A DNA stretch of 9,004 bases from Candidatus Methanosuratincola petrocarbonis (ex Vanwonterghem et al. 2016) (lineage in GTDB: Archaea > Thermoproteota > Methanomethylicia > Methanomethylicales > Methanomethylicaceae). Shown piece by piece: positions 5,122-9,004 of the stretch. A program made the position numbers and the translations under genes. Position 1 is the stretch's first letter; each line of letters begins with the position of its first letter. Below the pieces are notes generated by a model that had not been told where the DNA came from, did no database searches, and saw only the letters and a list, made by a program, of their open reading frames with translations. Location: NCBI GenBank assembly GCA_001717015.1, contig MAGV01000057.1:8071-17074 (forward strand). Reading direction: 5' to 3'.

Positions 5122-5373
5122 TTAGTCAGCTGCTTTCAAGGCCTTGAGTATCTCTCTGAAGATACCGGCAGCCTTCTTTCTTTCCGCAGATTCAAGTGCT
5201 TCCAGGGCCTCTAGGTCAAGCGCTACTGCTTTGCCCTGCTTGACAGTTCCGTCCTTGTCGGTCCAGTCAGGACGCGCCACCTGGAGTTTGCCGGCGTTCC
5301 GATAGTACCTCAAGACATTCTTCTCCGAGGTTATGACCTCAGGAGCCTCCTCTTCCCAGTACCGACGGGCCAT
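5122..5373 (-). CDS. Hypothetical small protein of mobile-element type
   Basis: An 83-residue protein starting MARRYWEEEAPEVITSEK. The middle, NVLRYYRNAGKLQVARPDW and then DKDGTVKQGKAVALDLEAL, reads like a compact basic domain followed by an acidic helical tail (ALESAERKKAAGIFREILKAL). I do not recognise a named family. The ATG at 5373 has GGTG six bases upstream; a GTG at 5382 is the alternative but leaves too short a spacer. It overlaps the upstream gene by 35 bp, which suggests translational coupling. It is the third gene of the replication transcript. Confidence 0.7.
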   Translation of the reverse strand: MARRYWEEEAPEVITSEKNVLRYYRNAGKLQVARPDWTDKDGTVKQGKAVALDLEALEALESAERKKAAGIFREILKALKAAD

Positions 5374-5599
5374 CGTCTTCACCAGCCTTTCTGAGCCTTG
5401 CTTTGGCCCTCTCTCGCCGCAAGACCGCCTTGCCTCTCCTGACGGCCTGGGTCCACAATGCCGGCTGCGCTTTAAGGAGGTCCCTCAGCTCGCCTTCACT
5501 CAGGACGAGGAGGCAGCCGGCCACCTTCACCGTCACCAGTTTGCCTTCGGGAAACATGGCTGTAGGCAATGATATCACCCCCTCAATAACACGCTTCAT
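5339..5599 (-). CDS. Hypothetical protein after the replication initiator
   Basis: An 86-residue protein starting MKRVIEGVISLPTAMFPEGK. The N-terminal half looks like beta strands (KLVTVKVAGCLLVLSEGEL). The C-terminal half is strongly basic (RRGKAVLRRERAKARLRK), suggesting nucleic-acid binding. No family is recognised. The ATG at 5599 has GAGGT nine bases upstream and overlaps the end of the replication gene by 17 bp; an in-frame start at 5647 is deeper inside that gene and less likely. Its own end overlaps the next gene by 35 bp. The tight chain suggests a co-expressed replication accessory or regulator. Confidence 0.7.
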   Translation of the reverse strand: MKRVIEGVISLPTAMFPEGKLVTVKVAGCLLVLSEGELRDLLKAQPALWTQAVRRGKAVLRRERAKARLRKAGEDDGPSVLGRGGS

Positions 5600-6599
5600 A
5601 GAAGTTATACCTCTTGATCTCTGGATTATTGAAATGGGTGATCGCATAGTTGCATCCGGCCTGATAGCTTTTCGTGAAGTAGTGGTCGACTATGGCTTTG
5701 AGGTCATCTATGCTTAGGTCATAGTATCGGTCAGAGTCTTCCATAACGAAGAGGGTTTCAGACACCCGCTTCCAAGTTGAGGGTTTGAGGGCGGGATGGT
5801 CTTTCCCCATGTGCCTCTGATAGGCTTCGATGAAGTAGGATATCACTTCCACCGCTTCCTCCTGTATCTTGTATCTTTGGGTGAAATTCCTAAAGGGAAG
5901 GAGGGCGGTCCGCGAAGGCGGCCCCTTAGACGTCCGAACGCTTGAGTTCGGACCCTCCAACCTAAAGGAAGTCTCAGGTGAGGAAATCTCAGGTAATGAG
6001 GTCTCAGGTATTGGTTTGGTCAAATTGAGCTGATCGGGGAGCTCATTTTGAGCAAATGGAGGTGCGCAATTTGAGCTATTCGGGAGGCTTTCGATCTCCC
6101 CATTTGCGCAAATTGAGCTAATCGGGGAGAGGAGTTCATTCAGCTTGTCATAATCCACCCTGTACCAGCGGGTTTGGTCAATGTTCATCTTGTTCCACCT
6201 GCCCACCACCAGCAGCCCCCGTCTCTTTAAGCTGTCTATGGTACGTCTAACGGTTGCCACGCTCCAGAAGGGGAATTGCCGCTGCCACTCTTCAAGGGTG
6301 TTATATGTCCAGTGATACCCGCCCCGAAGATTGGTTCTATTTGCCTTGGCCACCTCTACCCAATAATGGACCTGCTGGAGAACGATTGCCTCGTTCAGCC
6401 CTATCGCCTTTGCCAGGGAGGGCAGAACAATGAGAGGGTTCTCATCGAAAAGCAACCTCGCCCTTGGTACAATCGCCTTAGTTTCAACCTCAGGGATCAC
6501 CTGTTCGTTCTCGGCTGATTTGCGCTCCGATGGGTCCGTTGGCCTGCCGAAAGAACAGGTGGTTAGAATGTCCCCCAGTGTCTGAAATCCCCTATTCAT
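5583..6599 (-). CDS. Winged-helix replication initiator protein
   Basis: A 338-residue phage/plasmid-type replication protein. Residues 48-155 form the winged-helix initiator domain, with the family-like pattern GLNEAIVLQQVHYWVE, GGYHWTYNTLEEWQRQFPFWS and VATVRRTIDSLKRRGLLVVGR, then WNKMNIDQTRWYRVDY. Residues 158-235 are a Ser/Pro/Asn-rich linker. Residues 238-338 are a helical C-terminal domain of the kind that loads or contacts the helicase in DnaD-like or lambda O-like proteins. The start ATG at 6599 has GGGGG seven bases upstream, inside a short hairpin. The DNA encoding the linker carries iteron-like repeats, reminiscent of the lambda origin inside gene O. It leads a five-gene minus-strand group ending with the small terminase. 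Confidence 0.82.
   Translation of the reverse strand: MNRGFQTLGDILTTCSFGRPTDPSERKSAENEQVIPEVETKAIVPRARLLFDENPLIVLPSLAKAIGLNEAIVLQQVHYWVEVAKANRTNLRGGYHWTYNTLEEWQRQFPFWSVATVRRTIDSLKRRGLLVVGRWNKMNIDQTRWYRVDYDKLNELLSPISSICANGEIESLPNSSNCAPPFAQNELPDQLNLTKPIPETSLPEISSPETSFRLEGPNSSVRTSKGPPSRTALLPFRNFTQRYKIQEEAVEVISYFIEAYQRHMGKDHPALKPSTWKRVSETLFVMEDSDRYYDLSIDDLKAIVDHYFTKSYQAGCNYAITHFNNPEIKRYNFYEACY
5971..6015 (-). repeat. 15-bp tandem repeat inside the replication gene
   Basis: Three units of 15 bp begin at 5971, 5986 and 6001, each containing TCTCAGGT. They are in frame and encode PETSL, PEISS and PETSF in the linker. They may be a protein-level repeat or part of an intragenic origin. Confidence 0.65.
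6021..6129 (-). repeat. Iteron-like repeats inside the replication gene: candidate origin
   Basis: Three copies of a 20-21 bp unit sharing TTGAGCT and TCGGG lie at 6021-6041, 6067-6086 and 6109-6129. The first and third differ at one base in 21. The third copy sits in a different reading frame from the first, so the similarity cannot be explained by protein conservation. A perfect 12-bp palindrome, ATTTGCGCAAAT (6102-6113), overlaps the third copy, and GCTCA/TGAGC (6041-6053) follows the first. This fits an initiator-binding origin within the linker-coding region. Confidence 0.62.
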
Positions 6600-6614
6600 C
6601 CAGGCACCCCCTGG
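6600..6614 (-). promoter_or_regulatory. Hairpin covering the replication-gene ribosome site
   Basis: In the minus-strand transcript CCAGG, GGGTG and CCTGG form a perfect 5-bp stem that contains the only good ribosome-binding bases and abuts the ATG. It could hold initiator translation low. Confidence 0.4.
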
Positions 6615-6733
6615 CCGTGCAACCTGGTCAAGTCATGGAGGGCAGCCGGGCCAGGGTCCCGGTTTTCCTGCCATGGACAGTAGCCCCCCAAATCTGTGCC
6701 TATGCATCAAGTCCTTCTGGGGCTAGTAAGTCG

Positions 6734-6796
6734 GTTAGTGTTTCACTAACTTCAGTTAGTGTTTTACTGACTCCAGTTAGTGTTTTGCTAACTCCG
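6734..6796 (-). repeat. 21-bp tandem repeat array with internal inverted repeats
   Basis: GTTAGTGTTT starts at 6734, 6755 and 6776, an exact 21-bp (two-turn) period. In the first unit GTTAGTG and CACTAAC form a perfect inverted repeat around TTT; in the other two the second arm matches at 5 of 7 positions. No gene covers the array. It lies between the upstream HTH_17 gene and the replication initiator, about 140 bases before the latter. It fits initiator-binding iterons or a triple operator controlling the replication gene. Confidence 0.75.
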
Positions 6797-6808
6797 CTTC
6801 ATCCTGTG

Positions 6809-7027
6809 TCAGACTTCTTTCCTCCAGCTGCCCAGAAGATGCCTTGCCGCCAGCGTCACGAGTGCCCGCCTGGGGATTCGCCTGCAGGCGCCAATCTTGA
6901 CATAGGGCAGCTCCCCGTTGCCCATGAGTTTGTAGATGGTGCTTCGCTGCAGCCCGGTAAAGGCAATGGCGTCGTTAATAGTCATAAGCCCATCCTGTAC
7001 TAGTGTTTCAGCTTCCGAAGACCTCAT
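6809..7027 (-). CDS. HTH_17 / excisionase-like DNA-binding protein (second copy)
   Basis: A 72-residue protein with the HTH_17 fold: MTINDAIAFTGLQRSTIYKLMGNGEL at residues 15-40 is the helix-turn-helix and PYVKIGACRRIPRRAL the wing, a pattern shared with excisionases and small regulators. The start at 7027 has GGGGG about eight bases upstream; an internal ATG at residue 15 would begin right at the domain. It is divergent from the zinc-finger/integrase genes, and the 130-base gap contains promoter and operator sequences. It is followed by the 21-bp array and the replication gene. It may be the excisionase or a switch regulator of the divergent promoters. It is only distantly similar to the other HTH_17 protein of the window. 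Confidence 0.83.
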   Translation of the reverse strand: MRSSEAETLVQDGLMTINDAIAFTGLQRSTIYKLMGNGELPYVKIGACRRIPRRALVTLAARHLLGSWRKEV

Positions 7028-7056
7028 GGCCTTAGCCCCCTTATTCCGTTTTTCCC

Positions 7057-7085
7057 TTGCCGTTTGCCGCTATTTGCATTATAAT
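7057..7085 (+). promoter_or_regulatory. Promoter of the zinc-finger/integrase genes
   Basis: TTGCCG (7057-7062, 4 of 6 consensus bases) and a perfect TATAAT (7080-7085) are separated by 17 bases. Transcription would start near 7092, about 65 bases before the zinc-finger gene. Confidence 0.72.
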
Positions 7086-7106
7086 TATGGCATACATGGA
7101 AACGCT
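7078..7106 (-). promoter_or_regulatory. Possible divergent promoter of the HTH_17/replication genes
   Basis: On the minus strand TATAAT (7078-7083) shares bases with the plus-strand -10 box. A weak AGCGTT at 7101-7106 lies 17 bases upstream of it. The two promoters would overlap and exclude each other. Confidence 0.45.
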
Positions 7107-7125
7107 AACGCAAGTCACGTTAGCG
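7103..7125. promoter_or_regulatory. Operator: perfect 8-bp inverted repeat
   Basis: CGCTAACG (7103-7110) and CGTTAGCG (7118-7125) are separated by CAAGTCA. The site lies just downstream of the plus-strand start point and over the -35 of the possible divergent promoter, so a bound protein could control both. The half-site core GTTAGCG resembles GTTAGTG of the 21-bp array, and GCAAGTCACG in its centre recurs in the 2685-2727 cluster. Confidence 0.68.
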
Positions 7126-7156
7126 CAACACTTGGCGAAACTGGAGGGGATTTTGG

Positions 7157-8050
7157 ATGACAATAGCTGAGGACGGCCGCTGGCAGTGGATGCAACCCTT
7201 TCCAGATACAGTCAAGATTGAAGCCGATATCATCAAAGTCACGCCTCCTTGGCAGTTTTATTACCCCCTTGAGGTTCCAAGCCTGCCGAATGCCCTAGCA
7301 AAGATAGATCACAAAGAAGCCGCCGTCGCGTTCGTACAGAAATACGGGCTTCTTGGTTATTCAGGGCTCGGACAAGATCCCATTCACCTGGAGACCTCAA
7401 AATATAGGCCCTACGAGGGAGATCCTCTCTCTTGGTTTCTTGCCCAGGCTTCCACTGTGCGATTCGTGCTTAACCTCATCGTCATGCTTCAAAATAACGA
7501 CGAAAGAGCCTTAAATGATTGGATTATGGCTCAAGCAGTATCAATACCGTTCAAGGTCTTTGACCCTTCTGCCCCAAAAGAAGTAAGAATACCGGCCCAT
7601 GTATTGGCTGAAGGGCAAGAAGTTGTCCATATGCACTATTCAGAGGAAGGGCCGCCATGTGAAACCTACAATTTTGGAATTGATTGGGCTCTATCGCTCA
7701 TTGCGTTTCTTGTCAATGTCAATACGTACGGCTTTCGCCGCAGATTGGTTCATTATTACACAAAGAAGAGGCTTGTTCCCGGCCTGTCAGCCCGGGCACT
7801 GATTGAAGCCATATGGTATATGGTAGGGCAAGCAGCGTTATCGTTGCCTAAAAGCAAATTACCGGTAATTCGCCTTTGTGAGGAATGCGGGACCCCGTTC
7901 TTGGTTACGGATCGCCGACAAAGATTTTGCCCTGGTGACGGATTCTCCCGGGGATCGCTGTGCGGCGCCCGTTACAGAATGCGCCGAAGTCGGCAGAACA
8001 GACAGGAGAGGAGAAATCGCAATGGCCAAGAAGCGCCGCGGTCGCGGTGA
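7157..8050 (+). CDS. Zinc-finger protein upstream of integrase, function unknown
   Basis: A 297-residue protein. The first about 230 residues form a domain I do not recognise, rich in aromatic residues, with a hydrophobic helix pair (FGIDWALSLIAFLVNVNTYGF) that looks buried rather than transmembrane. The C-terminus has a four-cysteine zinc site (C241, C244, C258, C269; CEEC, then RFCP, then LCGARYRMRR) followed by a very basic tail. The layout, an N-terminal helical domain plus a C-terminal Cys4 finger, resembles CGNR-type proteins, which are thought to bind nucleic acid. The ATG at 7157 has GGAGGGG seven bases upstream. The end overlaps the integrase start by 29 bp, so the two are made together. 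A role as regulator or integration accessory is inferred. Confidence 0.8.
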   Translation: MTIAEDGRWQWMQPFPDTVKIEADIIKVTPPWQFYYPLEVPSLPNALAKIDHKEAAVAFVQKYGLLGYSGLGQDPIHLETSKYRPYEGDPLSWFLAQASTVRFVLNLIVMLQNNDERALNDWIMAQAVSIPFKVFDPSAPKEVRIPAHVLAEGQEVVHMHYSEEGPPCETYNFGIDWALSLIAFLVNVNTYGFRRRLVHYYTKKRLVPGLSARALIEAIWYMVGQAALSLPKSKLPVIRLCEECGTPFLVTDRRQRFCPGDGFSRGSLCGARYRMRRSRQNRQERRNRNGQEAPRSR

Positions 8051-9004
8051 AGGGTCAGTTTTCCAGAGAAAAGACGGCACCTGGGTAGCCGAAGTTTCAT
8101 TGGGCTATGACGCTTCGGGCAAGAGGGTCCGAGAAACCGTCTACGGCAACACTAAAAAGGAGGCCCAGGAAAAGCTCCTCCAGGTCCAGAATGACGCCCT
8201 CAAAGGCCCCCCGGTCAAGCCGGAGAAGGTCACGGTGGCCCAGCACTTTGAAGACTGGTTGAGGGTTAAGAAAGCGAATGTTAGGGAGTCCACGTATGCC
8301 AGCTACTTCCGCATGTACGAGAACCATATCAAACCCGCATTCGGGGGGCTTCTCCTGAAGAACCTCGATTATCGCAAGATCAATGCCCTCTACGCCTCCA
8401 TGGACGAGAAGGGGATTGGGGGCCGGACCGTGGCCTACGTGGGCTATCTCCTTCGTACTGTCCTCGAGGATGCCGTCGGGAAGGGTCTTATCCCCCTGAA
8501 CCCCGCCCAGCTTGCCGCCCGCAGGACGTACCGGGCAGAGGAGGCCCGCTGCTTGACTCAGGAGGAAATGGCAAGGTTCCTGGAGGCCGCGAAAGGGGAA
8601 CGCCTCGAGGACGGTTTCATCTTGGCCCTACATACCGGCCTCCGTCCCGGTGAATGGCTCGGGCTGACATGGGATTGCATAGACTGGGAGAATGGTAAGC
8701 TCAGCGTCAGGCAAGCCCTAAGCGAGATAGAGGGCAATCTCAAGATGGGAGATGTGAAGACGAAGGCAGGCAGGAGGACCATCAGCCTCTCGAAGGAGGC
8801 CATGGCCGCGCTCAAGCGCCAGAAGAAGCGCCAGCTGGAAGAGAGACTGGCATCGGGCGGGTCATGGGCGAACGACATGAACCTGGTCTTTACCAACACA
8901 AAGGGCGGGCCTCTTCCGAGAACCCGGGTTGCCGCCCGGGACCTGAAGAGGGTCCTCGAGAAAGCCGGTTTGGAAAACGTTAGCCTTCACACCCTACGAC
9001 ATAC
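8022..9004 (+). CDS. int: Tyrosine recombinase / phage integrase (3' end outside window)
   Basis: 327 codons are visible; the frame runs off the window. Residues 7-55 (GRGEGSVFQRKDGTWVAEVS and on to NTKKEAQEKL) are the arm-type DNA-binding domain. Residues about 70-155 are the SAM-like core-binding domain (TVAQHFEDWLRVKKANVRESTY). The catalytic domain starts near 175 and shows R208 in HTGLRPGEWLGL, K246 in DVKTKAGRRT, and the HxxR box H323-T-L-R326-H. The catalytic tyrosine should lie about 35 residues beyond the edge. The ATG at 8022 follows GGAGAGGAG by eight bases and overlaps the zinc-finger gene. It should catalyse site-specific integration at the tRNA-Val gene whose displaced 3' end is at 1236-1283. 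Confidence 0.95.
   Translation, partial: MAKKRRGRGEGSVFQRKDGTWVAEVSLGYDASGKRVRETVYGNTKKEAQEKLLQVQNDALKGPPVKPEKVTVAQHFEDWLRVKKANVRESTYASYFRMYENHIKPAFGGLLLKNLDYRKINALYASMDEKGIGGRTVAYVGYLLRTVLEDAVGKGLIPLNPAQLAARRTYRAEEARCLTQEEMARFLEAAKGERLEDGFILALHTGLRPGEWLGLTWDCIDWENGKLSVRQALSEIEGNLKMGDVKTKAGRRTISLSKEAMAALKRQKKRQLEERLASGGSWANDMNLVFTNTKGGPLPRTRVAARDLKRVLEKAGLENVSLHTLRH

Noticed and set aside
6646..6666. CCGGG/CCCGG hairpin followed by TTTT on the plus strand as a terminator
   Set aside because: The stem is only 5 bp with a 7-base loop, and no plus-strand gene lies upstream for it to terminate.
6530..7003. 157-residue plus-strand open frame with a seven-residue VSVLLTP repeat
   Set aside because: The peptide repeat is the 21-bp DNA array read in frame. 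The frame runs antisense to the HTH_17 gene and into the initiator gene, and has no ribosome site.

Overview
The window looks like a chromosomal segment of a Gram-positive bacterium, probably an anaerobic Firmicute of the Clostridia (Moorella/Desulfotomaculum-like). The reasons are strong AGGAGG-type ribosome sites, GTG/TTG use, moderate GC content and Firmicute-type phage and plasmid protein families. The genus is a guess. The main content is one integrative element with phage parts. It occupies about 1236 to beyond 9004 and continues past the right edge.

Left flank (1-1235): an intact NYN/LabA-type ribonuclease gene (161-784) is followed by the decayed 3' part of a tyrosine-recombinase gene (about 898-1150). 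Immediately after it comes the 3' end of a tRNA-Val(CAC) gene on the minus strand (1236-1283). The fragment breaks off at the anticodon stem, which is how the displaced attachment-site copy of an integrative element looks. The integrase remnant abutting the same tRNA suggests that an older element used this site first and a second one then inserted in tandem.

Element body, minus strand, left to right: an attachment-side non-coding region with repeats (1286-1709); a translationally coupled cassette of ImmA/IrrE metallopeptidase, coiled-coil protein and HTH_17 protein (1710-2404) with its own good promoter; a non-coding region with inverted repeats, helically phased TCACG repeats and a terminator (2410-2812); an HK97-fold major capsid protein (2813-4105) with its own candidate promoter; a P27-like small terminase subunit (4326-4691); three small orphan genes (4776-5599); a winged-helix replication initiator (5583-6599) carrying iteron-like repeats inside its gene; a 21-bp tandem repeat array (6734-6796); and a second HTH_17/excisionase-like gene (6809-7027).

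Element body, plus strand: from a divergent control region with a consensus -10 and a perfect inverted-repeat operator (7057-7125), a zinc-finger protein (7157-8050) is transcribed with an overlapping tyrosine integrase (8022-9004, cut by the window end).

Interpretation (inference): integration and excision, DNA replication, DNA-packaging recognition and a capsid shell are present. Large terminase, portal, prohead protease, tail, lysis and a recognisable XRE repressor are not seen. This gene set fits a phage satellite similar in logic to phage-inducible chromosomal islands, or a strongly reduced prophage, better than an autonomous phage.
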